Below, one piece after another: positions 56,289-64,000 of a stretch of 64,000 bases of DNA. The DNA lies in contig NZ_SDMK01000002.1 of the NCBI RefSeq assembly GCF_004123295.1, positions 1,012,784 through 1,076,783 on the forward strand. The letters are read 5' to 3'. Numbering within the stretch: position 1 is the stretch's first letter; each line of letters begins with the position of its first letter. The position numbers were made by a program, and so were the translations under genes. Below the pieces are notes generated by a model. The model made no database searches and was not told the origin of the DNA. It saw only the letters and a list, made by a program, of their open reading frames with translations. The stretch comes from Silvibacterium dinghuense. GTDB lineage: Bacteria > Acidobacteriota > Terriglobia > Terriglobales > Acidobacteriaceae.

Positions 56289-57506
56289 ATGTCTCTGCAT
56301 CTGCCCAAACATCTGCCGAAGCTCGAGCGGCGTCCGGAACTCGATGCCCTGCGTGGACTCTTCCTCGTCTGGATGACGCTGACACATCTGCCGACCCGCT
56401 TCGCGGACTTCGTGAATCAACCCATCGGATACGTATCTTCGGCCGAGGGCTTCGTTTTTCTCTCGGCGCTGCTGGTAGGACGGCTGTATATCCGCGACCT
56501 GATCCACGACGCGCCCGGGGTGCGCGCAAAACTGTGGAAGCGGTCGCTGAAGATCTACGGCTACCACCTGCTCATGCTGGCCTTCGCCTTCACGATCGCA
56601 GCGGCGCTTGCGGTCCATACCCACAAAGCCGCCCTGATGAACCTGCTGGACTTCTACCTGGCGCATCCGGTCGAAGCAATTGTGGGCTCGGTACTGCTGA
56701 TCTACTGTCCGCCGCTGCTCGACATTCTGCCGATGTACGTGACGTTCCTCTTCTTCACGCCGCTCTTGCTTTCCGGCGCGGTGCGCTGGGGATGGAAGAA
56801 GATCCTGGCGGCGAGCGGGTTGATCTGGCTGCTGGCGCAGTTCGGTCTGCGCGAGGCCGTGCATGGAGCAATCGTCAGCATCACCCACCTGGAGATTCCG
56901 CTGCAGGAGACAGGCGCGTTCAACATGTTCGCGTGGCAGGCGGTGTGGATCGCAGGACTCTATCTCGGAGCAAAATCGGCTGTCGGAGAGATCCCTCTGA
57001 AGCGCATTCCGGGCTGGGCCGTCGGTGTCGCGGCAGCAGTCTGCCTGTTTTTTATCGGTGTGCGCCATGGCTGGCTCGGACCGCACCTCACGCAGCAGGC
57101 GCTGGGCCTCAAACTCGACAAGTGGCAGATCGGCTGGCTGCGCGTGCTCAACCTGATCTGCTTTACGACGGTCTTCTACTGGCTGCGAAAGTACGTGGTG
57201 AGGATCGTCTCGATCGAGCCGTTCCTGACGCTGGGCAAGGCTTCCTTGCAGGTCTTCTGCGCGCACCTGTTCTTTGTTTTCGTGGGGCTCACGCTGCTGT
57301 ATGGCGAGGTGGAGCAGCTGCAAGGCATCACAGCCATCACCCTGATTATCGCCACCTTTGCCGCGCTCATGTGGGTCGCCTCAAACGAAGTCCGGAAGAA
57401 GCGCCGCAAACGCGAAAAGAGGCAGCAAAAGAACGATGCGGCAAAACGCGAGCATGTCCTGCCTCCGGCAGCAAAGGCTATGGCCTGCGCAGAGCAGCAG
57501 CCATAG
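56289..57506 (+). CDS. OpgC-domain acyltransferase-like membrane protein
   Basis: A 405-residue protein with about ten helices and a basic cytoplasmic tail (KKRRKREKRQQKN). The N-terminal ELDALRGLFLVWMTLTHLP and AEGFVFLSALLVGR fit the OpgC C-terminal domain family, related to acyltransferase-3. OpgC succinylates osmoregulated periplasmic glucans, although many homologues act on other polysaccharides. No opgG or opgH gene is in the window. ATG 56289 is preceded by AGAGACAGG. It is convergent with mqnE and shares a terminator with it. Confidence 0.85.
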   Translation: MSLHLPKHLPKLERRPELDALRGLFLVWMTLTHLPTRFADFVNQPIGYVSSAEGFVFLSALLVGRLYIRDLIHDAPGVRAKLWKRSLKIYGYHLLMLAFAFTIAAALAVHTHKAALMNLLDFYLAHPVEAIVGSVLLIYCPPLLDILPMYVTFLFFTPLLLSGAVRWGWKKILAASGLIWLLAQFGLREAVHGAIVSITHLEIPLQETGAFNMFAWQAVWIAGLYLGAKSAVGEIPLKRIPGWAVGVAAAVCLFFIGVRHGWLGPHLTQQALGLKLDKWQIGWLRVLNLICFTTVFYWLRKYVVRIVSIEPFLTLGKASLQVFCAHLFFVFVGLTLLYGEVEQLQGITAITLIIATFAALMWVASNEVRKKRRKREKRQQKNDAAKREHVLPPAAKAMACAEQQP

Positions 57507-57518
57507 CCAGAGACGACA

Positions 57519-57542
57519 AAGCCCCGGGTGTGATCGGGGCTT
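57519..57542. terminator. Bidirectional terminator between opgC-like gene and mqnE
   Basis: Arms AAGCCCCG (57519-57526) and CGGGGCTT (57535-57542) with an eight-base loop, in the gap between two convergent genes. Confidence 0.7.
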
Positions 57543-57560
57543 CGCTCTTGCGGTAAGAAA

Positions 57561-58733
57561 CTAGACTGCCACGGTGAATGAATCTTCCGTGCGGGTCACG
57601 TTGCGATACAGCGTATCGCGCTCGACGGGAACACGGCCGGCCTCAGCGATGAGGCGCATCAGATCCTGGCGGCGCATGCCTTGCGGAGTGGTTGCGCCGG
57701 CATCGTGGTAAATCTTCTCTTCGATGACCGTGCCATCGACATCATCTGCACCGAAACGTAGCGCAATCTGGGCGATCTGCGGCGTCATCATCTGCCAATA
57801 GGCCTTGATATGCGGGAAGTTGTCGAGCAGCAGGCGGCCGACGGCAATCTGCCGCAGATCGGTCATGCCGGTGGTGCGGGGCAGATGGTCGAGCGGCGTG
57901 TTGTCCGGATGAAAGGCGAGGGGGATAAACGTCTGGAAGCCGCCCGTCTCGTCCTGTACCGCGCGCAGCCTGAGCAGGTGATCGACGCGATCCTCGTCGT
58001 TCTCAATGTGGCCGTAAAGCATGGTGGCATTGGACTTGAGGCCAGCCTGGTGCACCATGCGCGCAGTATCGAGCCACTCGCTGCCGTCGATCTTGTGATC
58101 GCAGATGATGTGGCGGACGCGGTCGGCAAAAATCTCGGCTCCGCCGCCGGGGCAGGAGTCGAGGCCCGCGGCTTTCATGCGCTCGATGGTCTCGGGGATG
58201 CTCAGCTTGGCCCGCTTGGCGAGGAAAGCAATCTCGACCATGGTGAAGGCCTTGATGTGCACTTGCGGAAAGCGCTCCTTGAGGCCGCTGATGAGGTCGA
58301 GGAAGAATTCCAGGGGCAGATCGGGATGGAGGCCGCCGACGATGTGGAACTCGGTAACGGCTTCGCTGTATCCGGAGGCTGCGGCTGCCCACGCCTGCTC
58401 GAGGTCCATGGTGTAGGAGCCGTCGGTTCCCTTTTTGCGGCCGAAGGCGCAGAGGCGGCAATTGGCCACGCAGACATTCGTCGGATTGATGTGCCGGTTG
58501 ACGTTGAAGTACGTCAGGTCGCCGTGGAGCTTTTCACGCACGGTGTTGGCCAGCCAGCCAACGGCGAAGATGTCCGGCGAACCATAGAGGACCAGGCCGT
58601 CGTCGAAGTTGAGGCGCTCGCCGGCCATCACCCTGCGGGCGACAGGCTCGAGGCGAGGATCGCTGGTGCGGAAGGGCCGCGCCTGGGCGGCGGAAGAAGG
58701 TCCGAACTGGGTGCCGGCGGATACTTCGCTCAT
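57561..58733 (-). CDS. mqnE: Aminofutalosine synthase, radical SAM
   Basis: A 390-residue radical SAM enzyme of the futalosine menaquinone pathway, joining the SAM-derived adenosyl group to 3-[(1-carboxyvinyl)oxy]benzoate to give aminofutalosine. The iron-sulfur cysteines are C88, C92 and C95 (CVANCRLC). The MqnE/CofH features FNVNRHINPTNVC, EFHIVGGLHPDLPLEFF, GLDSCPGGGAEIF and TFIPLAFHPDNTPL are all present. ATG 58733 has a GGTGAGG site eight bases upstream; the frame runs back to 58880 without support. No other mqn gene is nearby. The 288-base gap to the next gene shows nothing else. Confidence 0.94.
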   Translation of the reverse strand: MSEVSAGTQFGPSSAAQARPFRTSDPRLEPVARRVMAGERLNFDDGLVLYGSPDIFAVGWLANTVREKLHGDLTYFNVNRHINPTNVCVANCRLCAFGRKKGTDGSYTMDLEQAWAAAASGYSEAVTEFHIVGGLHPDLPLEFFLDLISGLKERFPQVHIKAFTMVEIAFLAKRAKLSIPETIERMKAAGLDSCPGGGAEIFADRVRHIICDHKIDGSEWLDTARMVHQAGLKSNATMLYGHIENDEDRVDHLLRLRAVQDETGGFQTFIPLAFHPDNTPLDHLPRTTGMTDLRQIAVGRLLLDNFPHIKAYWQMMTPQIAQIALRFGADDVDGTVIEEKIYHDAGATTPQGMRRQDLMRLIAEAGRVPVERDTLYRNVTRTEDSFTVAV

Positions 58734-59021
58734 CGATAAAACCTCACCTTTGATGATACTGCAACATGGGAACTGGGCTCTTTCAGGCCGGAGCAACCGG
58801 CGGACCGGAACCTTTGCGGCGGCTACGCCGTATCCCTTATCAAAGAGCCAGAAATGCTTCTTCCGGAACCCGCCCTCCACGAGTTCCTCCGCATACGGCG
58901 AAACGGCTGATAGTATGCGTCAAAGAGCTGAGAAGCCAGAAAGCTAAGTACCCGGGAACCAAAGAGGCCAGGGCCAAACAGCCAAGGTACGTCTACTCGA
59001 GAGAACTGATTGATTTTCCGC

Positions 59022-59591
59022 ATGCGATCTGCCGCCCAATATGCCCTCTGCCTGACCCTGCTGCCCGGTTGCGTGGCCGCACAGACCGACCGTGCAGCAA
59101 AACCAGCAGTCTTTCCGGATGTCGTCTCCTACAGCCTGGACAAGGCGCGCGTGGACCTGCCGTCCGGCTTTGAAGGGAAGGTCAATCTTCTGCTGCTCTC
59201 CTTTGAACCGGAGCAGCAAAAAGACATCGAAACCTGGTATCCGGCGGCCCAGGCATTGCAGCATACGAACTTTGCCTTTCGCTGGTACCGGCTGCCCGTG
59301 GAGGCGCGGGAAAACTTCATCTTCCGCTGGTGGGACAATTCATCGCTGCGCAGCGATGAGACCGATCCGGAGATGTGGCACTGGATCGTGCCCATCTACG
59401 TGAATAAAGACGATTTCCGGCGATCACTGCAAATTCCGAACGAGCATGAGATTGCCGTGCTGCTGGTGGACAAGGAAGGGCATGTGCTGTGGCGCAGCTC
59501 GGGCGTGATGACACCGCAGAAGCGTGCAGCGCTCGATGCCCTGCCCGAGCTACAGCTCGCGGCACAGAAGCCGGCGAGCGCCTCTCACTAA
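59022..59591 (+). CDS. Predicted lipoprotein, possible thioredoxin-fold protein
   Basis: A 189-residue protein from ATG 59022. The hydrophobic signal ends in LLPGC (Cys near residue 17), a lipobox, so it is probably a lipoprotein. The body begins FPDVVSYSLDKARVDLPSGFEGKVNLLLLSFEP, a beta-alpha pattern like the redoxin or ATP10-type fold, but without a CxxC. The remainder (WYPAAQALQH, RWWDNSSLRSDETDP, VLLVDKEGHVLWRSSG) gives alternating strands typical of such folds. I cannot assign a function. It converges with the ADOP permease genes, only nine bases apart. Confidence 0.6.
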   Translation: MRSAAQYALCLTLLPGCVAAQTDRAAKPAVFPDVVSYSLDKARVDLPSGFEGKVNLLLLSFEPEQQKDIETWYPAAQALQHTNFAFRWYRLPVEARENFIFRWWDNSSLRSDETDPEMWHWIVPIYVNKDDFRRSLQIPNEHEIAVLLVDKEGHVLWRSSGVMTPQKRAALDALPELQLAAQKPASASH

Positions 59592-59600
59592 CAGGCAGTC

Positions 59601-62243
59601 CTACTCCGAGCGCAGGGCCTGCATGGGGTCCACAGCGGCGGCCCTGCGTGCGGGAATGAGCACTGCGGCAAGCGAGACGATCATGAGCAGCAGAGGGACC
59701 GCGAGGTAAGTGAGCGGATCAAAGCGGCTGACGTGGTAGAGGCTGCCACGCAGCAGGCCGGTGGCGACAAAGGCGAGCATCAGGCCGACGATAGCACCAG
59801 AGGCCCCGAGAAAGAGGCCGCGGCTCGCGATCAGGGTGAGGATGCGACGCCGATCTGCTCCGAGCGCCATGCGCACGCCAAACTCCCGGCTGCGCTGCTC
59901 TACCAGATAGGAGAGCACCCCGAAGAGGCCGATGACCGCAAGCACGGTCGCCGAAACAGCAAAGGCAGTGAGCACCTGGAGCGTGAAGCGACGCTGAGCA
60001 AGCGATGCTTCGATCAGCGTGGAGAGCGTGGTGACGTTGTAGAGCGGAAGCTCGCGGTCCAGCGACCATACCGCCTGCTGGATGGCGGCGAAATCGGGAG
60101 TGGAGTCACCGGTGCTCCGCAAGATAAAGGCGACGCTTCCAGCCACTCCGTGGCCACCGACCTGATTGAGAGCCATGTACGTCATCGCGGGAGGATCGGT
60201 GTCGAGTGCCGCAATATGCACATCCGCGGCAATGCCGATGATGGTGAAGAGCGCGGGTCCGGACCACTCGAAACGCTGACCGATGGCATCCCGTTCAGGG
60301 TAAAGCTGGCGGGCAAAGGCCTGGCTGACGATCACCACCGGTGTGGACGGATTGTTGTCCTGGGCAGTGAAGTCGCGTCCGCGCAGGATCGGAATGCCCA
60401 TGGCGCGGAAGTATCCGGGACTGACCATGGAGTTTTCCGCCCAGTGGTATTCATCCGGCGGCGCATGCTCGATGTGAATGCCGATTTCGCGTGAGTCTCC
60501 CAGTGGCAGGTGGCTGGCAATCGCAACGCGAGTGACGCCGGGGAGATGCGAAAGCCGGTCGAGGACTTCGAACTCCGCCTGCACACGCTTCGCAGGATCG
60601 GGATAGCGAGCCGCATCGAAGACCGTGCGCACCACCGTGGTGGATTGCGGGTCGAAGCCGAAGGGCGCAGAGATGAGTCGCTCGAAGCTGCGAATGAGCA
60701 GACCTCCGGCGATGAGCAGGGTGATGGCCAGGGCGATCTCCGACACCGCGATGGCATGCAGCAGGCGCTGGCTCGAACGCGTACCGCCAATCTGGGTGGT
60801 GTCCTTGAGCGCGGACTGCGGCGCGGTGTGCGAGAGCTTCCACGCCGGCACAAGGCCGAAGAGCACAGCGGCCACGACCGTGATGCCCAGCGCAAAGAGC
60901 AGCACCGGACCGTGCAGTGAAACATCATGCAGGCGTGGCACTGCGGCTGGCCCCCAATGACGGAGCGCGAGGATCAGCACCTCGGCAAGCGCGACGCCCG
61001 CGATGGCTCCTCCGGTGGAGAGCACCAGGCTCTCCACCAGGCACTGGCGCAGCAAACGGATGCGACCGGCACCGATCGCAGCACGGATGGCCATCTCTCG
61101 CGTGCGATGACCGGCACGGGCAAGCAACAGACTGGCCACATTGGCGCAGGCGATGAGGAGCACGCAGGCGACAGCGGCCATCAACAATAGGGCCAGAGGC
61201 CGGGCTTTCTGCATGGAGTAGGCCGCGAAGGGATAAAGGCTCGTCTCGAGACGCAGCGTACCGGAATAAATATCGGAGTGCTCGGTCTCAAAGGCCGCAC
61301 AGAGGTGAGCGATCTCGGTGCGTGCCTGCTCGACGCTCACGCCTGGGCGCAGCCGACCGACAAGGCCGACGCCGAACTCCATGATGCGGTTATGCGGCTC
61401 AAGCAATTTTGGCGAAGGCACATCGGGGAGCCAAAGATCAGCCATCTCCGAGAAGGGCTTGCCATCGAAGGGAAAGCGGAAAGACGGCGGCATGATGCCG
61501 ATCACCTGCACCGGTCTTTCGTCGAGCTGGATCGTCCTGCCAAGGATGGCGCGATCACCGCGGTATTCGTTCTGCCAAAGACGCCAGGAGAGAACAGCAA
61601 CGGCGTCATGTCCAGGCTTGTCCTCTTCTTTCGTGAATGTGCGGCCGAGCACAGGTGAGACTCCGAGCAGCGGAAAGATCGAGGGAGAGACGGTGGCTGC
61701 GTTGATGCGCATCGGCTGACCAGAGCCGGTGAGGTTCAGTCCCTCACTGTTGTATGTGCCCATCGCCTCGAAGGATCGGCTGCGGGCCATGTAATCGCGC
61801 GCCTCCTGCACGGAGACACCGACTTCATCGAGGCTCATGGCGGGCAGGGTCTCGGTGATGAACATGATCTGTCCGGCATCGCGATACGGCAGTGGATGAA
61901 AGAGCACCGCATCAAGCAGGCTGAAGACCGCGACGTTGCCTCCGATACCGAGCGCGAGGGTGAGCAGGCAGGCCAGGGTGAATCCGGGCGCGCCTGCGAG
62001 CTGGCGCAGAGTAAAGCGCACGTCGGCGATAAGGCTTTCTGCGGTGGGCCACTGCCAGGCCTCACGGCTGCGCTCTTCGAGCAGCGCCACATTGCCGAAG
62101 GCGCGGCGGGCTGCCAGCTCAGCCTCTTCACGGCTCAGGCCTTCGTCCATCAACTCGTCGATCTTCTCTTCGAGGTGCTCGCGGATGGAAACGGAGAGAT
62201 CGTCATAACGGCGTCGACGAAAGAACGGACGAAGGATGCGCAT
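59601..62243 (-). CDS. ADOP-type FtsX/MacB-like permease
   Basis: An 880-residue protein of the acidobacterial duplicated orphan permease type: a short N-terminal helical prefix (about residues 1-65, [28 protein letters not shown]), a first helix (about 80-105), a large periplasmic MacB-like domain, then three helices, and a second domain plus three-helix FtsX block with the terminal DPMQALRSE. It probably acts with, or has lost, an ATPase; none is here. It lies 12 bases downstream of the second ADOP gene with an AGGAGA site, so the two form an operon. Confidence 0.9.
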   Translation of the reverse strand: MRILRPFFRRRRYDDLSVSIREHLEEKIDELMDEGLSREEAELAARRAFGNVALLEERSREAWQWPTAESLIADVRFTLRQLAGAPGFTLACLLTLALGIGGNVAVFSLLDAVLFHPLPYRDAGQIMFITETLPAMSLDEVGVSVQEARDYMARSRSFEAMGTYNSEGLNLTGSGQPMRINAATVSPSIFPLLGVSPVLGRTFTKEEDKPGHDAVAVLSWRLWQNEYRGDRAILGRTIQLDERPVQVIGIMPPSFRFPFDGKPFSEMADLWLPDVPSPKLLEPHNRIMEFGVGLVGRLRPGVSVEQARTEIAHLCAAFETEHSDIYSGTLRLETSLYPFAAYSMQKARPLALLLMAAVACVLLIACANVASLLLARAGHRTREMAIRAAIGAGRIRLLRQCLVESLVLSTGGAIAGVALAEVLILALRHWGPAAVPRLHDVSLHGPVLLFALGITVVAAVLFGLVPAWKLSHTAPQSALKDTTQIGGTRSSQRLLHAIAVSEIALAITLLIAGGLLIRSFERLISAPFGFDPQSTTVVRTVFDAARYPDPAKRVQAEFEVLDRLSHLPGVTRVAIASHLPLGDSREIGIHIEHAPPDEYHWAENSMVSPGYFRAMGIPILRGRDFTAQDNNPSTPVVIVSQAFARQLYPERDAIGQRFEWSGPALFTIIGIAADVHIAALDTDPPAMTYMALNQVGGHGVAGSVAFILRSTGDSTPDFAAIQQAVWSLDRELPLYNVTTLSTLIEASLAQRRFTLQVLTAFAVSATVLAVIGLFGVLSYLVEQRSREFGVRMALGADRRRILTLIASRGLFLGASGAIVGLMLAFVATGLLRGSLYHVSRFDPLTYLAVPLLLMIVSLAAVLIPARRAAAVDPMQALRSE

Positions 62244-62255
62244 GACAGGGATCTC

Positions 62256-64000
62256 CTATTCCGAACGCAGGGCCTGCATGGGATCGACAGCAGAGGCACG
62301 AAACGCCGGCTGAAGGCTGGCCAGAAATGCAACAGCCAGCAGCATGACGGCGGCAGCAGCAAGGCTTGCCGGGTCCCAGGCAGCAACGCCATAGAGCTGG
62401 TCGCGAACCAGGGGTGCGAGCGCCGCGGAGGCTGCGGCACCGAGCAGAAGACCGCATGCAGTATCACGCAGAGCAGACCTGGAAATACCGGCAATCACCT
62501 GCCCCCGCCGAGCGCCAAAGGCCATGCGCAGGCCGATTTCCCGCGTGCGCTGGGCAACCTGGTAAGACGCCATCCCGTAGAGGCCGACAGCCGTGAGGGT
62601 AAGCGCCAGAAGGCCGAAGAGCATGGCCATGCGCGCCAGCAGGCGATCCTGCGTGAAGCTCGCTCCCACCTGCTCGCTCATGGTGCGAAAGCCGCCTGAG
62701 GGAAGATTTGGGTCGATCGTGTCGATTTCCGAGCGCACACGCCGCTCAAGCTCGGCGGCAGAGCCGGTGTAGTCCATCACGATGACGGAGATGGCATGGG
62801 TCTGCGCCTCAAGATTCACGAAGATGGGATCGGTAAGATGATTCTGCCACTGGGCAAGCGGCTCGAAGACCATCGGCCTCGAACCGGAGCGCAGATCACC
62901 ATAGAGAGCATCGCCGACAACTCCGACGACCTGGTAAGCTCCGACATCCTCGTGTTCATAGAGACCGAAACGGCGCCCGATGGGATTACCACTTCCAAGA
63001 AACTTCCGGACAAAAGCCTCATTGACAACAGCAACCAGCGGTGAACCCGGGCCATCCGAAGCCTGAATGCCGCGACCGAGCAGCACCGGCTGGCCGATGG
63101 TCTCGAGGAACCCGGGAGAGACACGATTGAAAAGAACCTGATTATTCTCTTCAGACGCATCGGAGATATGACCCGGCAGATATGCTCCGAAGACCCAGGG
63201 ATCGTCATCGAACGGCGCATACAGGCTGAGGCCCACCCTGTGCATGCCGGGCAACACCTTGAGCCGCTCCTCGAGAGCGCGATAGAGACCCGCCAGATCG
63301 GCTGAGCCGTACCCCGCGGCCTGCGGATCGATATCCAGGACATAGCGATGCTCGGTGCGGAAGCCGAAGTGCTCGTGCTCGCTGTTGTAGAGGCTGTGCG
63401 TGAAGAGACCGGCAGCAACCAGCAGCACAAGCGAGAGCGCCGCCTGGAAGACGACCAGGCCACGCTGTGTCAGAACTGCCTCGCCTCCGAGCACCCGGCT
63501 GTTGCCGCGCAGCGCCTCGGCAGGTTCGCGGCGCACGGCGACAGAGGCAGGAAAGATGCCGAAGAAAATCCCGGTGAACAGCGAAAGACCCAATGCAAAG
63601 CCGAGCACCGGTAGAGAAGGCATAGCGTGGATCGTGCTGTGTGAAGCGCCCGGAAAGGCCAGCGCAAGGATCACGTGCGTTCCGCCATACGCAACGATCA
63701 GCCCGGCCGCTCCGCCTATCACGCCCAGCAGGATGCTTTCGGTGATCAGCTGCCGGGCCAGACGCATGCGGGCCGAACCGAGCGCCAGGCGCACCGACAT
63801 CTCCAGGCGGCGGCGCAGGCCGCGTACCAGCATAAGATTCGCCACATTGGCACAGGCTGTCACCAGCAATAGCGCGGAGATGGCCTGCAGGAAACGCAGC
63901 TTCCGGCCTGTCTCCTGTTGCAGCCTCTGGATACCGGCGCCGCCGGGAGCAAGCACGACGCGGGCGCGCTCAACACGCGGCCGCAGCCCGTGTGCGCGAT
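62256..64000 (-). CDS. Second ADOP-type permease, truncated by window edge
   Basis: The gene reads open to the edge at 64000, where the frame has no stop, so the N-terminus is outside. The visible part covers the central helices (about SALLLVTACANVANLMLVRG), the second periplasmic domain and the final FtsX block ending in the same DPMQALRSE as its neighbour. It is a paralogue of the downstream gene, with diverged periplasmic domains. Function is unknown beyond FtsX/MacB membership. Confidence 0.85.
   Translation of the reverse strand, partial: RAHGLRPRVERARVVLAPGGAGIQRLQQETGRKLRFLQAISALLLVTACANVANLMLVRGLRRRLEMSVRLALGSARMRLARQLITESILLGVIGGAAGLIVAYGGTHVILALAFPGASHSTIHAMPSLPVLGFALGLSLFTGIFFGIFPASVAVRREPAEALRGNSRVLGGEAVLTQRGLVVFQAALSLVLLVAAGLFTHSLYNSEHEHFGFRTEHRYVLDIDPQAAGYGSADLAGLYRALEERLKVLPGMHRVGLSLYAPFDDDPWVFGAYLPGHISDASEENNQVLFNRVSPGFLETIGQPVLLGRGIQASDGPGSPLVAVVNEAFVRKFLGSGNPIGRRFGLYEHEDVGAYQVVGVVGDALYGDLRSGSRPMVFEPLAQWQNHLTDPIFVNLEAQTHAISVIVMDYTGSAAELERRVRSEIDTIDPNLPSGGFRTMSEQVGASFTQDRLLARMAMLFGLLALTLTAVGLYGMASYQVAQRTREIGLRMAFGARRGQVIAGISRSALRDTACGLLLGAAASAALAPLVRDQLYGVAAWDPASLAAAAVMLLAVAFLASLQPAFRASAVDPMQALRSE

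Overview
The window looks like a chromosomal segment of an Acidobacteriota bacterium, most likely class Terriglobia (family Acidobacteriaceae). The grounds are a tandem pair of MacB/FtsX-like permeases of the acidobacterial 'ADOP' type, a VWFA-related secreted protein, two large Oar-like TonB-dependent receptors with an N-terminal carboxypeptidase-regulatory domain, an LVIVD protein and futalosine-pathway menaquinone synthesis. Base composition is evenly GC-rich. I see no transposase, integrase, phage gene, CRISPR array, rRNA or tRNA, so this reads as core and niche-adaptive chromosome rather than a mobile island.

Layout. 0-2.1 kb: HD-domain protein, zinc-ribbon/XRE regulator, flavin reductase-like protein. 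2.3-7.9 kb: the isoprenoid and envelope cluster uppS, cdsA, dxr, rseP, broken by an opposite-strand VWFA gene. 8-12.8 kb: free-methionine-sulfoxide reductase, CHY zinc finger, YbgC-type thioesterase, CBS/CorC membrane protein, an orphan OppB-type permease and a DUF4097 protein. 12.9-17.2 kb: a FecR/DUF6600-like protein and uvrB. 17.3-25.3 kb: a glycan-utilisation locus (GH92 mannosidase divergent from GH31, then a convergent TonB receptor) with LacI-type operator-like palindromes. 25.5-30.9 kb: phosphoglycolate phosphatase-like protein, MATE pump, S9 peptidase overlapping an L,D-transpeptidase, and DoxX. 31-35.1 kb: a tightly packed cytochrome c maturation operon (ccmF, ccmH-like, ccmI-like, large membrane protein). 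35.3-39.3 kb: a single-domain response regulator and a second, 1139-residue TonB receptor. 39.5-42.6 kb: HtpX, DUF4149, ZIP transporter, NUDIX hydrolase. 42.6-47.5 kb: a 34-residue membrane ORF with a His-rich tail, then a PDZ-containing sensor kinase and NtrC-type regulator behind a good sigma-54 promoter match. 47.6-49.2 kb: MlaE/MlaF-type lipid ABC transporter. 49.4-50.9 kb: secreted RICIN-GH43 arabinanase-like enzyme. 51-53.6 kb: translationally coupled DUF305 and LVIVD proteins. 53.7-58.7 kb: acyltransferase, glutaryl-CoA dehydrogenase-like enzyme, OpgC-like protein, mqnE. 59-64 kb: a small lipoprotein and two ADOP permeases, the last cut by the window edge.

The main themes are cell-envelope maintenance (uppS, cdsA, dxr, rseP, HtpX, MlaEF, L,D-transpeptidase, OpgC), secreted polysaccharide degradation coupled to TonB uptake, and respiration (cytochrome c maturation, menaquinone). 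Beyond the genes, the intergenic sequence holds several unexplained signals: a roughly 53-bp interspersed repeat (four sites, two of them direct repeats around the NUDIX gene), a shared 15-mer that forms a perfect palindrome at one site, operator-like palindromes beside the three glycan loci, and long hairpins in the leaders of the ZIP and opgC genes.
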